Shown here: in pieces, positions 9,846 through 22,596 of the stretch
How positions within the stretch are numbered: position 1 is the first letter of the stretch
Layout of the letters: every line of letters begins with the position of its first letter
NCBI RefSeq assembly: GCF_002897375.1
Contig: NZ_BFAG01000019.1
Span: forward strand, 1 to 64,000
Reading direction: 5' to 3'
DNA from: Deinococcus aerius
Lineage (GTDB): Bacteria > Deinococcota > Deinococci > Deinococcales > Deinococcaceae
Length of the DNA: 64,000 bases
Notes under the pieces: model-generated
The model's input: the letters and a program-made list of their open reading frames with translations, nothing else
The model's database searches: none
What the model was told of the DNA's origin: nothing
Position numbers and translations under genes: made by a program

Positions 9846-10235
9846 GGGGGGCAGGCGGAGTTTGAGCCTTGATCTTGACCGGGAACCTGTCGCTTGCCCC
9901 TCTTCCTCTGCGGCTGTTCCGGCCTTCACCCCTGGTGGGCGCCTTGCAAGGCTGCGGGCGAGAGGGGCGCCGCCTTGTTCGGGACGACGGAGAAGACCCC
10001 CAGCCCAACTGCCCAGTTCGTATAGCTCCTCTTGGGGAGAGGGCGGGGGAGATGGATTTCTCCAGCCCCGGGGAAGGCCGCATCCCGTCCTGCTCAAATA
10101 AAGGCGGATTGGTCCGGCGCAAACCCGGGGCTGTGGAACCCGCCCTATCCTGAGGTCGTTCCACAACACAACCCGGCCGGGTGAAGTCGGGCATTCCGCT
10201 CCCGGCATCCCGCCGGGGGCTTTTTCCAGCCCGGC
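9846..10235. other. Gene-free stretch with structured segment and plus-strand terminator
   Basis: No convincing gene lies here. An 8-bp complementary pair (9896-9903 with 9961-9968) encloses a palindromic segment. A 7-bp stem GTGGAAC/GTTCCAC lies near 10134-10165. A terminator-like hairpin (10201-10206 with 10212-10217, then five T) ends the stretch on the plus strand. No matching plus-strand promoter was found. It may be the 3' region of the neighbouring minus-strand gene or a decayed element. Confidence 0.4.
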
Positions 10236-11081
10236 TCAGCGGATGCTGCCCGCCGGGAACGTCCTGGCCTGGGGGCTGAACAGGGCGTTCCAGGTCGCGC
10301 GGTCCACCTGACCCGTGACCGGCAGCCCGTTGGCCGCCTGGAAGGCGCGGACGGTCGCCGCCGTGACCGGGCCGTACCAGCCGTCGCCGCGCCCGCCGCC
10401 GCTCGGGCGGGTGAGGGCGATCAGGCGGTCTTGCACCGCGCGCACGTCCTCACCGTTCATGCGCGGGTCCGTCAGCCGCAGGAGGCGCGTGAACGGCGCG
10501 CGGGCCGGGGACGGGGCCGCGGCGGGGGTGGGAGTGCGGGCCGTCTGACTGGGGTTGGCCGTCTGCCGTGGGGAAGGGGTCGGGCGGGCCGACGGGGCCG
10601 GGGCGCCCGTTACCGGACGGGCGCCGGGGGTCTGGGTACTGGATGTCCGAGTGCTGGGCGCCGTGGTCGTCACGCGGCTCCCCCCGCTGCCCTGCGCGGC
10701 GCTCTCGGGTGGCGCGTCGAGGTACACGAGGGTCTGGGCGCGGCCCTCGGGGTCGGGTTGCAGACGCAGGTAGACGTAGCCGCCGGGGGTCCGCACCCAG
10801 TTGTACACGCTGCGCTGCTCGTCCCGGCTGCGCCAGACCCCGTACAGGTCGTCCCCCAGGGCGGCGCCCAGCCGGGTGCGGGCCTCCTCGACGGTGCCCG
10901 CCACGCCGACACACCGCTTGCCCGGGGTGCCCACCCGGGCGAAGCTGGCCGGGCAGCCCCGCAGCACCCCGTCGAGCGCCTGCGCCGCGCGGGTGGCCGC
11001 CCGCTCCACGTCCCCCGGGCCGGGGGCGGCGAGGGCGGGGGCGGTGAGCAGGGTGGCGAGCAGCGCAGCGGCGACCTTCAT
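10236..11081 (-). CDS. Secreted peptidoglycan-binding domain protein
   Basis: The 281-residue product has a classical signal peptide cleaved near 'APALAAPG'. An N-terminal region of about 110 residues with two Cys is of unknown family. A long Thr/Pro/Ser/Ala-rich linker (about 125-205) leads to a C-terminal PG_binding_1 domain (about 215-275, '[12 protein letters not shown]', '[13 protein letters not shown]', '[12 protein letters not shown]'). It is expected in the cell envelope, bound to peptidoglycan. The start ATG coincides with the signal peptide. No catalytic domain is recognised, so a structural or targeting role is inferred. Confidence 0.8.
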   Translation of the reverse strand: MKVAAALLATLLTAPALAAPGPGDVERAATRAAQALDGVLRGCPASFARVGTPGKRCVGVAGTVEEARTRLGAALGDDLYGVWRSRDEQRSVYNWVRTPGGYVYLRLQPDPEGRAQTLVYLDAPPESAAQGSGGSRVTTTAPSTRTSSTQTPGARPVTGAPAPSARPTPSPRQTANPSQTARTPTPAAAPSPARAPFTRLLRLTDPRMNGEDVRAVQDRLIALTRPSGGGRGDGWYGPVTAATVRAFQAANGLPVTGQVDRATWNALFSPQARTFPAGSIR

Positions 11082-11188
11082 GGGGTAGTGGTAGCACGCC
11101 CAAGCTGACGGGGGCTGAGGGACCGGTCACCCCGCGCTTAGCCTGGCGGCCCCCGTGGTGGGCGGCCCCTTGCGCTACCCTGCCCAGG

Positions 11189-11839
<651 letters not shown>

Positions 11840-11985
11840 CGGGCTGTTCCCGGGCGGGTGACCAGGGTGCGTTCTTTGCATTGCGTGCGTCTCATTTCGT
11901 TTCGGCAGGGCGGGTAGACTGCGGGGCCTTTCGCCCCCTGCCCCGCGTGTCCGCTGCCGGGGAGCCCACGACCCCGAGGACTGCT

Positions 11986-12777
<792 letters not shown>

Positions 12778-12794
12778 ACTGGGGCGGCGCCGGG

Positions 12795-12825
12795 GGTCAC
12801 CTCCAACCGGGGTGGCCCTCCTGCC
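12795..12825 (+). terminator. Hairpin after TerC copy 1
   Basis: GGTCACC (12795-12801) pairs with GGTGGCC (12811-12817) and is followed by a pyrimidine tail. The same hairpin occurs after the second TerC gene. Confidence 0.55.
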
Positions 12826-12899
12826 CTGTCCCGACCCCCGCCGGGGCCGGGACACCCTGACCTGTGGCTCATGACCCGCCCGGCTAGACTGGCCTCCTG

Positions 12900-13718
12900 A
12901 TGTTCGGACTCGAAATGCCCCCCCTGACCGCCGAGACCTGGGCCATCCTCGGCACGCTTGTGCTGCTGGAGGGTCTGCTCTCGGCCGACAACGCCCTCGT
13001 GCTGGCCGTCATGGTGCGCCACCTCGCGGTGAACGTGCAGCGCAAGGCGCTCGCCTACGGCATCGGCGGCGCGGTCGTGCTGCGAATCCTGGGCGTGCTG
13101 CTCGCCGCCTTCGTGCTCGAGTACTGGTGGCTGCGCGCCTTTGGCGCCCTGTACCTCGCGTACCTCGCCGTCAGCCACTTCGTGAAAAAGGGCCACAGCG
13201 AGGAGGAGGCCGCGGGGAGCGCCCGGGGCCGCGGCTTCTGGCCGACCGTGGTGCTGCTCAACCTCACCGACCTGGCCTTTTCGGTGGACTCCATCCTGGC
13301 GGGCGTGGCGCTGATCCCCGCCGGAATGCCGCGCGAGCAGGGCCTCACCATCGTGGTGATCGGCGGGATCGTCGGCCTGATCCTGATGCGCTTCGCGGCG
13401 ACGATCTTCCTGAAGCTGCTCAACAAGTACCCCGCCTTCGACAACGTGGCCTACGCGCTCGTGGGCTGGATCGCGGTCAAGCTGGGCGTCGAGACCCTGG
13501 AGGCCGCGCACGAGGTCTTCCCGGCCGTGCCGACCCTCCACCTGCCCACCCCGCTCTTCTGGGGGGTGATGGCGGCCATCGCCATCATCGGCTCCTTTAT
13601 CGCCACCCGCCGCCCCGCCATGAGCGAGGCCGAGGCGGAGGCGCGGGCGGAGGCCATCGTTCACCGGATGGACGAGACGGTCGCCGACGCGGCGGATGGG
13701 CGGGTAGACGGGCGCTGA
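12900..13718 (+). CDS. TerC-family membrane protein, copy 2
   Basis: The 272-residue paralogue of the upstream gene carries '[17 protein letters not shown]' and '[13 protein letters not shown]' and ends with the same acidic tail and 'DGRVDGR'. It is predicted to be a polytopic inner-membrane protein for metal-ion handling. The ATG lies 9 bases after a TAGACT -10 box, so it has its own promoter and little or no leader. The downstream hairpin is shared with copy 1, which suggests that gene plus 3' end were duplicated as a unit. Confidence 0.88.
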   Translation: MFGLEMPPLTAETWAILGTLVLLEGLLSADNALVLAVMVRHLAVNVQRKALAYGIGGAVVLRILGVLLAAFVLEYWWLRAFGALYLAYLAVSHFVKKGHSEEEAAGSARGRGFWPTVVLLNLTDLAFSVDSILAGVALIPAGMPREQGLTIVVIGGIVGLILMRFAATIFLKLLNKYPAFDNVAYALVGWIAVKLGVETLEAAHEVFPAVPTLHLPTPLFWGVMAAIAIIGSFIATRRPAMSEAEAEARAEAIVHRMDETVADAADGRVDGR

Positions 13719-13736
13719 GGCCCCGCCGTCCCCCGG

Positions 13737-13768
13737 GGTCACCTCCCGTGTGGGGTGGCCCCTTGTCC
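13737..13768 (+). terminator. Hairpin after TerC copy 2
   Basis: GGTCACC (13737-13743) pairs with GGTGGCC (13754-13760) and is followed by 'ccttgtcct'. It resembles the hairpin after copy 1. Confidence 0.55.
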
Positions 13769-13814
13769 TATGTCACCCCGGTCCCCGTGTTGGTGTGCGG
13801 GGTACAGTAACCCC

Positions 13815-15059
<1,245 letters not shown>

Positions 15060-15100
15060 GGGCAGGCAAGAGGGGGAGGGTTCCGGGTGGACCTTCCCCC

Positions 15101-15628
15101 TCAGCCGTATACCCGGACCCAGCGGGCGAGTTCGGCGAGGTCGTGGGGGAGGGTGGTGTCCACCTCGCGGAGAGGACCGTCCAGCGCCAGCGGCGTCCAG
15201 CAGGCGCTCTCCGGCAACCGGGCATGGTCGAAGGGCTGGTCGATGTGGGGACGCGCCCCGGAGGCCACCCGCGCCGCGTGCCGCCGCCTCAGTTCCTCTA
15301 ACGGGGCATGGCAGAAGACCTGGACGACCTTCGCCCCGTGTGTCCCCGCCAACGCCCTGATTTTCGGCTCGCTCAGTCCCCGGTAGAAGTGTGTCTCCAG
15401 CACGGCATTCCCGCCCGCCGCCAGCATGACGCCCGCCACGTGGTACATGATCTCGAAACTCAGCGGCCCGGCCTGCGCGCGGGTCAGGTCGGGCAGATGC
15501 TCATGCAGGAGTTCCTTGTACTCGTCCTTGGTCACGAAGGGCCAGCCCAGCTCCCGCGCCAGCCGCGAGCCGAGGTGGGTCTTGCCGGAGGCGGGGAGGC
15601 CGGAGACGACGAGGAGGGTGGGGGGCAT
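15101..15628 (-). CDS. P-loop kinase-like ATPase
   Basis: The 175-residue protein has a Walker A 'GLPASGKTHLGSRLA' at residues about 8-22 and a small-molecule kinase-like fold ('VTKDEYKELL', 'VLETHFYRG', 'RHAARV'). Similar proteins are annotated as AAA-family or uridine/shikimate-like kinases; the substrate is not known. ATG at 15628 was chosen over an upstream in-frame start because it lies 7 bases after TACACT and begins the core strand. A second P-loop kinase of similar size lies 1.5 kb away, on the far side of an AraC regulator and a DHFR-like gene. Confidence 0.75.
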   Translation of the reverse strand: MPPTLLVVSGLPASGKTHLGSRLARELGWPFVTKDEYKELLHEHLPDLTRAQAGPLSFEIMYHVAGVMLAAGGNAVLETHFYRGLSEPKIRALAGTHGAKVVQVFCHAPLEELRRRHAARVASGARPHIDQPFDHARLPESACWTPLALDGPLREVDTTLPHDLAELARWVRVYG

Positions 15629-15711
15629 GGGCGGAAGTGTAGGGCGGCCTGTGCCGGGGAGCATTCCCCGAAAGGAGGAGGGTCGGGGCGCGGGGCATAC
15701 TGGCGGTGGTC

Positions 15712-16440
15712 ATGGTCTTCACGTCCGAGAGCCAGGTCTCCGGGTCCCCGCTGGTCGAATCGGTCTGGCGTGCCGAGAGTGAGCGGGCCGGGTCCTTTAC
15801 CTCGCTCGCGGTGACCCGGTCGGAACTGGTGTTCACGCGCCACGGGGGAATGACCTCCGCCGTGCTGCGCGGGCCGGAGAGCCGGGCGACCGTCGCGCAC
15901 GTGCCCCCGGACGCGGAGTTCCTCGGCATCACCTTCAGGCTCGGCGTCTTCGTTCCCACGCTTCCGCCCGCGCACCTCCTCGACCGGCACGCGGTGTTGC
16001 CCGCTACCGGGGGCACGTTCTGGCTGCACGACGAATCCCTCCCGGTCCCGGACAGTCAGGACGCCGACGCCTTCGTCGACCGCCTCGTGCGCCTCGGGCT
16101 CCTGCGGCTCGAGCCGACCGTCGACCTGTTGTTGAATTCGGACCTGCCCGGGCGTCCGGCCACCCTCCGCACCCTGCAACGGCGCTTTTTGCACGCCACC
16201 GGCCTGTCGAGCCGTTCGGTCCTCACCATCGAGCGGGCGCGCCGGGCGGCGGCGCTGCTCCAGACCGGGGCCGCGATCCCGGATGTCGTCCACGACCTGG
16301 GCTACACCGATCAGCCGCACCTGACCCGGGCGCTGCGGCACCTCATCGGCCAGACCCCCGCGCGCATCCTGGGGGAAGTCTGGCCGCACTCACCGCTCAG
16401 CAGTCAGGAGTTGGGGCGGCAGGACCCGGCGGCTGAGTAA
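15712..16440 (+). CDS. AraC-family transcriptional regulator
   Basis: The 242-residue regulator has an N-terminal ligand-sensing region (about 1-140) and a C-terminal AraC/XylS double helix-turn-helix (about 150-235: 'TLRTLQRRFLHATGLSS', 'IPDVVHDLGYTDQPHLTRAL'). The N-terminal half resembles regulators with a DUF6597-type sensor domain, but that is uncertain. The ATG lies 10 bases after a CATACT -10 box; an in-frame GTG 6 bases earlier is an alternative start. It is divergent from the P-loop kinase gene and may control it or the downstream DHFR-like gene. Confidence 0.85.
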   Translation: MVFTSESQVSGSPLVESVWRAESERAGSFTSLAVTRSELVFTRHGGMTSAVLRGPESRATVAHVPPDAEFLGITFRLGVFVPTLPPAHLLDRHAVLPATGGTFWLHDESLPVPDSQDADAFVDRLVRLGLLRLEPTVDLLLNSDLPGRPATLRTLQRRFLHATGLSSRSVLTIERARRAAALLQTGAAIPDVVHDLGYTDQPHLTRALRHLIGQTPARILGEVWPHSPLSSQELGRQDPAAE

Positions 16441-16547
16441 GTCGGGGGTGTCGTTCCGGTACAAGACTTCGGTGGCGCCCCCTTTCATACTCCTGGTGTG
16501 GTGCGGGAGGACCAGTTCCCTGGCACGACGGCGAAGGAGTGTGGATC

Positions 16548-17102
16548 ATGCGAAAAATCATCGCGGTGGAATACCTGAGCCTGGACGGCATCATGAGCGA
16601 CCCCATGTGGACCGCCCCGTACTTCAATGGGGAGTTGGGCGAGTTGCAGGACCGGTGGTTGTTCGGGAGCGACACGCTGCTGCTGGGCCGGGTGACGTAC
16701 GAGGGCATGTCGGGGGCGTGGATGGCGCGCCCTGATGACGACGGGTTCACGGCCCGCATCAACGCCCTGCCCAAGCACGTCGTCACGCGCACCCTGACCG
16801 ACCTGACCTGGAACGCCACGCCCCTCTCGGGTGACATCGCCGGGGAAGTCCGGGCGCTGAAGGGGGGCGAGGGCACGAACATCCTGATCTACGGCAGCGG
16901 CGTGCTCGTGCGTTCGCTGCTGGAGCATGGCCTGATCGACGAGTTCCACCTGATCGTCTGCCCGGTCGTGGTGGGCGAGGGCAGGCGCCTGTTCTCGGGG
17001 GAAAGCCGCGCCGCGCTGCATCTGGCGGAGGTCCAGACGACGGCCACGGGGGTCGTGGTGCTGAGCTACCGGCCCGAACAGCCGACCCCCACTCAGGGGT
17101 GA
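16548..17102 (+). CDS. Dihydrofolate reductase-like (RibD C-terminal family) protein
   Basis: The 184-residue protein begins 'MRKIIAVEYLSLDGIM' and has the DHFR/RibD-C fold motifs 'LLLGRVTYEGM' and 'NILIYGSGVLVRSLLEHGLIDE'. Family members bind NADPH and act as deaminoreductases or unknown reductases; folate reduction should not be assumed. 'aaggag' precedes the ATG by 8 bases, which decides the start over an in-frame GTG 9 bases upstream. Its 3' end overlaps the convergent kinase gene by 10 bases. Confidence 0.85.
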   Translation: MRKIIAVEYLSLDGIMSDPMWTAPYFNGELGELQDRWLFGSDTLLLGRVTYEGMSGAWMARPDDDGFTARINALPKHVVTRTLTDLTWNATPLSGDIAGEVRALKGGEGTNILIYGSGVLVRSLLEHGLIDEFHLIVCPVVVGEGRRLFSGESRAALHLAEVQTTATGVVVLSYRPEQPTPTQG

Positions 17103-17626
17103 GCTTGGCCCGCCAGGAGCAGGCGCAGGGCCTCGAAGTTCTCCTCGGGCGTTCGCCCCGCCGTATCCAGCACGAGGCGGGGGGAGGTCCAGACCTCGTA
17201 CTCCCGGGCGTAGGTCTGGAGCTGTTCCCAATCCGGCGGGGACCACTGGCCGGTATGGCTGCCCGGGTCGGCCCGGCGGGTTTCCACCCGTCGCCGATGT
17301 TCCTGCATGTCTGAACAGACCACCTCGACGTTGATGAGGTGGCTCCCCGTCCGCTGCGCCACGTCATTCCATGCCGCTCGCGTCGCCTCTACGGGATTCA
17401 CGCAGTCCGCCACGACGCTCAGCCCCAGGAGGAGGTTATCTTCGGCCACGGCGTACTCGACCGCGTACCCCTCCACGGTGATCGGCCGGTGTCCGGCGTT
17501 CAGCAGCGCCGCCTCTACCGTATCCACCCGGAGGTAGATCGCCCGCTCCTGCCCGGCGAGTTGCCGGGCCAGCGTACTCTTGCCGGTTCCGGGGAGGCCG
17601 GAGAAGACGATGAGGATAGGGGGCAT
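17093..17626 (-). CDS. P-loop kinase-like ATPase
   Basis: The 177-residue protein has a Walker A 'FSGLPGTGKSTLARQLA' and a predicted kinase fold ('YLRVDTVEAAL', 'VVADCVNPVEATR', 'RRRVETRRADPGSH'). It resembles small AAA/adenylylsulfate-kinase-like phosphotransferases of unknown substrate. The ATG lies 6 bases after a TACTCT -10 box on the minus strand (leaderless). It is a distant relative of the kinase at 15.1 kb. The 3' end overlaps the DHFR-like gene tail to tail. Confidence 0.78.
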   Translation of the reverse strand: MPPILIVFSGLPGTGKSTLARQLAGQERAIYLRVDTVEAALLNAGHRPITVEGYAVEYAVAEDNLLLGLSVVADCVNPVEATRAAWNDVAQRTGSHLINVEVVCSDMQEHRRRVETRRADPGSHTGQWSPPDWEQLQTYAREYEVWTSPRLVLDTAGRTPEENFEALRLLLAGQAHP

Positions 17627-17679
17627 TGAAGAAGAGTAAGGCCCCTTCAGGAGCTTTTGTTTGCCGGAGCGTACATATA

Positions 17680-17709
17680 TTGTGCTTAAATTGGCTCTTT
17701 TGGTAATCT
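17680..17709 (+). promoter_or_regulatory. Promoter of the HTH-PIN operon
   Basis: -35 TTGTGC (17680-17685) and -10 TAATCT (17704-17709) are 18 bases apart, and the ATG follows 6 bases after the -10 box. The transcript is predicted to be leaderless. Confidence 0.6.
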
Positions 17710-17715
17710 GCTCCT

Positions 17716-18096
17716 ATGGTGGTGTCAATGGGGCAAACTGTGTTCACACCAGCGGAAGTGGCAGCGGTCCTGCGCGTGACACCGGAAACAATCCGCCGCA
17801 GGATCATGGCGGGGGACCTGCGGGCGCTCGAAGTGGGGGGTAAAGAGCGCAAGCAGTACCGCATCACGGCGACCGATCTCGCCGATTGGTTGGGCCTGGA
17901 GCGGGCCTCCCAACTCTTTGGCATCGGAGCGGGCCTCCTCGCGCTGGAGCGGGCTCTGGCCGAACACACCGGGGAGGAGGTAGAGGTGGCCGTAGCGGAG
18001 GCGGTCCAGGCGGTCCGGTCCCAGCAGCACTCCCAACGTGACGCGCTGCCCGCCCTCACCCAGGCGGACATCCAGAAGCGGTTCCCGAAGACTTGA
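17716..18096 (+). CDS. Excisionase-type HTH protein, probable antitoxin
   Basis: The 126-residue protein has an N-terminal MerR/excisionase-like helix-turn-helix (residues about 8-60, 'FTPAEVAAVLRVTPETIRRR', 'YRITATDLADWLG') and a C-terminal helical tail that could bind the partner. The next gene encodes a PIN-domain protein whose TTG start overlaps this stop codon (TTGA), so the two are translationally coupled. HTH protein followed by PIN ribonuclease is the usual order of VapBC-like modules with DNA-binding antitoxins. It probably represses its own promoter. The region is slightly less GC-rich than its surroundings. Confidence 0.78.
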   Translation: MVVSMGQTVFTPAEVAAVLRVTPETIRRRIMAGDLRALEVGGKERKQYRITATDLADWLGLERASQLFGIGAGLLALERALAEHTGEEVEVAVAEAVQAVRSQQHSQRDALPALTQADIQKRFPKT

Positions 18097-18518
18097 GGCG
18101 CCTGATTCTCGATACCCAGTGTCTCCTGAGTGCGGTCGCCGCTCATGCTCAGGGCCGCGATACGAAGCTCGCCCATGTGTGGCGAACCTTCCGCGCCCGT
18201 GAGACCCAACTCGTGTTCGGCGAGGCGTTGCTGCTCGAAACCCAGCGTGTGCTGGACTATGCCAGCGTGGCGCGCCTCGGGATCACCTCGGGGATGGCGT
18301 TTGCCGCTGCCGCCGATCTTCTGCTCCTGGGGGAGTACCATGCCCCGGTCGTGCGGCACTCCTGGCCCTCCCTGAGCGACCCGAACGACTGGCACCTGCT
18401 CGACCTGCTGTACGTTGCCCAACCGGATGCTCTGGTCACGCGGGACGCCCGGGTGTTGGCGGCGGGGAGGGCGCTGGGGATGCCCGTGAAGATGCCGGAA
18501 GAGGTTGAGAGTGAGTGA
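18093..18518 (+). CDS. PIN-domain toxin-like ribonuclease
   Basis: The 141-residue protein matches the PIN_3 subgroup of putative toxin components. It has the first Asp in 'LILDTQCLLSA', a 'FGEALLLETQRVLDY' helix, 'DPNDWHLLDLLYVAQPDALVTRDARVL' in two parts (DPND and 'LVTRD' supply the other acidic residues), and the expected length. PIN toxins cleave tRNA, rRNA or mRNA when released from the antitoxin. The TTG start overlaps the antitoxin stop. Pairing as a toxin-antitoxin module is inferred from gene order and coupling. Confidence 0.8.
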   Translation: MRRLILDTQCLLSAVAAHAQGRDTKLAHVWRTFRARETQLVFGEALLLETQRVLDYASVARLGITSGMAFAAAADLLLLGEYHAPVVRHSWPSLSDPNDWHLLDLLYVAQPDALVTRDARVLAAGRALGMPVKMPEEVESE

Positions 18519-18582
18519 TCGCGGGGTTGAAGCTGGGCCATGTCTTCCCCATACGTTACGTCTATAGCGAGAGAAGGAATGA

Positions 18583-18858
18583 ATGCTCAGCTCTGATGTA
18601 GAAGGCTTCCTCTCTGTCCACCGCGTGCTGACGACTGAGGACGGGGAGGTTCTTCTCACGCGCGATGACGCCTACCGTCTACTGGCCGCCCTCTTGCAAA
18701 GCGGCGGCCCCTTACCTGTCTATGTGGACGTGTACTCGAGAGCCACCGGTACGGGGTTACAGTTCGTGGAGGACTTGACCATGCGAGACATCCACAATAC
18801 GAAGCTAGGGCGAAGGGAGTACTTGGGAGAATATCTGTACTTATCTGTGTGCATGTGA
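18583..18858 (+). CDS. Orphan hypothetical protein next to the toxin-antitoxin pair
   Basis: The 91-residue product has no recognised family. It is soluble with no signal peptide or membrane helix, and its C-terminal third is rich in aromatic residues ('REYLGEYLYLSVCM'). 'gagaagga' lies just upstream of the ATG. Base composition here is clearly less GC-rich than in the flanking housekeeping genes, and it adjoins the HTH-PIN module, which suggests acquisition by transfer. No function is proposed. Confidence 0.55.
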   Translation: MLSSDVEGFLSVHRVLTTEDGEVLLTRDDAYRLLAALLQSGGPLPVYVDVYSRATGTGLQFVEDLTMRDIHNTKLGRREYLGEYLYLSVCM

Positions 18859-18907
18859 TCCCACACATCTCGTCTCCCTAAGGACTTCGCTGACAGATAG
18901 GAAATGA

Positions 18908-18938
18908 AGAAGGCCGGAGCATCACGCCCCGGCCTCCG
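18908..18938 (-). terminator. Terminator of groSL
   Basis: On the minus strand ggccgggg...ctccggcc forms a hairpin about 15 bases after the groL stop and is followed by a T-rich tail. Confidence 0.7.
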
Positions 18939-18953
18939 TTGTCCTGCTCTTGG

Positions 18954-20627
<1,674 letters not shown>

Positions 20628-20915
20628 TTACTCGACGATGGCGAGAATGTCGCGCTCGCTGAGGATGGAGTAGTTCTTGCCGTCCAGGTTGACTTCCGTG
20701 CCGCCGTACTTGGCGAAGTACACGGTGTCGCCCTCCTTCACGTCCAGCGCGACGCGCGTTCCGTTGTCGAGCAGCTTGCCGTTGCCGACGGCCATGACCT
20801 TCCCGCGCTGGCTCTTCTCCTTGGCGGTGTCAGGCACGTACAGGCCCCCGGCGGTCTTCTGCTCGGTTTCCTCGATGATCTCCACGAGAACGCGGTCGCC
20901 CAATGGTTTCAACAT
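20628..20915 (-). CDS. groS: Co-chaperonin GroES
   Basis: The 95-residue protein caps the GroEL ring. Diagnostic segments are '[12 protein letters not shown]' at the N terminus, the mobile loop '[20 protein letters not shown]', and the '[16 protein letters not shown]' C-terminal strands. 'aggaggt' lies upstream of the ATG. It is the first gene of the groSL operon, transcribed away from a GGDEF-RHH regulator gene. Confidence 0.98.
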   Translation of the reverse strand: MLKPLGDRVLVEIIEETEQKTAGGLYVPDTAKEKSQRGKVMAVGNGKLLDNGTRVALDVKEGDTVYFAKYGGTEVNLDGKNYSILSERDILAIVE

Positions 20916-20996
20916 GGGTATGTACCTCCTGTGAAATGAAGTGATGGAACGGACAGCTCACCGGCTTACCCGGCAGTTTTTGCCGTTGCAGACGGA

Positions 20997-21026
20997 ATCC
21001 TAGCCCCTCAGGCTCAAGAATGTCAA
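20997..21026 (-). promoter_or_regulatory. Promoter of groSL
   Basis: On the minus strand -35 TTGACA (21021-21026) and -10 TAGGAT (20997-21002) are 18 bases apart, giving a leader of about 75 bases before groS. This is one of the best sigma-A-like promoters in the window. Confidence 0.75.
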
Positions 21027-21116
21027 CACCAGGAGTACAAGAATCTGAGTCTGGGACGCTCAAGCCCCACTGGGACGCTGCTTTCCCGTCCTTCTGGTCG
21101 CCGTAATAGTTCTGAC

Positions 21117-21139
21117 GTATATATAATACTTCTATATAC
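21117..21139. promoter_or_regulatory. Inverted repeat in the promoter of the GGDEF-RHH gene (candidate operator)
   Basis: GTATATA (21117-21123) and TATATAC (21133-21139) form a perfect 7-bp inverted repeat with a 9-base spacer. It overlaps TATAAT- and TATATA-like -10 boxes about 50 bases before the gene. It could be an operator for the RHH domain encoded just downstream; this is inference. Confidence 0.45.
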
Positions 21140-21187
21140 CAGGACCCCAAACTGACCTTTTTCTGATTCTGAAAAGGAGAACCCGCC

Positions 21188-21789
<602 letters not shown>

Positions 21790-21793
<4 letters not shown>

Positions 21794-22473
21794 GGCGGGA
21801 AGTGGGGAGGGGTGAGTGGGGAGCGGAAGGGGAACGAGTTCCACCCACCGCGGGCCACCGACTTCTGGCGGCTGGATGGCACGCTGCTCTCTCCGAAGCC
21901 TGGGAAGCCTACCGTCACGGGTCCTACCCCATCGGCGCCGCTGTAGTGGACGGGGAAGGGCAGGTGATCGCGCGGGGGCGCAACCGATTGGGGGAGCCCC
22001 GGGGTGTGGCGGGCGTGATTAGCGGGCATGAGTTGGCGCACGCGGAGATCAACGCGCTGCTCGACCTGCCCCATACGGAGCCCCCCGAGGTCCGCACCTG
22101 GACCCTGCTGACGACCGTGCAGCCCTGCCCGCAGTGCGCCGGGGCGGTTGCCATGAGCGGGCTGCGGGCGCTGGAGTACGCCGCCCCTGACCCCTGGGCG
22201 GGCTCGACCCACATCCTCACGCACGACCCCTACGTGTCGCGCAAGGGGATTCGGGTGGGCCAGGCGCCGGAAGCCGTGCAGCGGCTGGCACTCCGCCTCG
22301 CCCTCGTCGGCTTTCTGGGGGAGGGATACCACCCGGACAGTCCCTTCCTGAAGACCTTCACGGAGTACGTGGAGGACTGGGCGCACGCGGCGCGGCTTCA
22401 TGAGGCGGGCACTCTTCGCACATTGCGGGACCGGGGCGCGGGCCTGGATGAGGTGCTGGAGGTTCTGGCGTGA
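21790..22473 (+). CDS. Cytidine/deoxycytidylate deaminase-family protein
   Basis: The 227-residue protein carries the zinc-dependent deaminase motifs 'HAEINAL' (His ligand and catalytic Glu) and 'PCPQCAGAV' (two Cys ligands). It therefore probably deaminates a nucleoside, nucleotide or base, with unknown substrate. The C-terminal 90 residues are an extension beyond the core. The start is uncertain: GTG at 21790 overlaps the upstream stop (GTGA) and was chosen, and GTG at 21802 is an alternative. The first 40 codons run through a G-rich low-complexity segment and may not be translated. Confidence 0.75.
21794..21832 (+). repeat. G-rich 'gtggggag' element, copy 1
   Basis: The segment contains four GGGG runs plus a GGG within 40 bases, separated by short spacers, enough for a G-quadruplex. 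A similar element lies at a gene junction at 42254. Confidence 0.5.
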
Positions 22474-22596
22474 TGTCCATGCGGTATCGCAACCTCTCCC
22501 CGGCCCGTGAGCGCACCCGACCGCTCCCAACTCCGCCTCCCGCACGGTCATTTGACTGATGTGCGGCGTGTCCGGCCTGTGGCCCAATGAGGCGTC

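Noticed and set aside
9670..10235. RNase P RNA, tmRNA or 4.5S RNA in the gene-poor stretch
   Set aside because: The characteristic core sequences of these RNAs were not found on either strand, so the candidate RNA was left unassigned.
11914..11985. Possible yybP-ykoY manganese riboswitch before the first TerC gene ('ggggagcccacgacccc')
   Set aside because: The leader after the TAGACT box is only about 65 bases and lacks the paired conserved loops of that class. A short sequence similarity is not enough.
20916..21187. CIRCE element (HrcA operator) or the Deinococcus radiation/desiccation motif upstream of groSL
   Set aside because: Neither TTAGCACTC-N9-GAGTGCTAA nor a TTATGT-type palindrome is present in the intergenic region.
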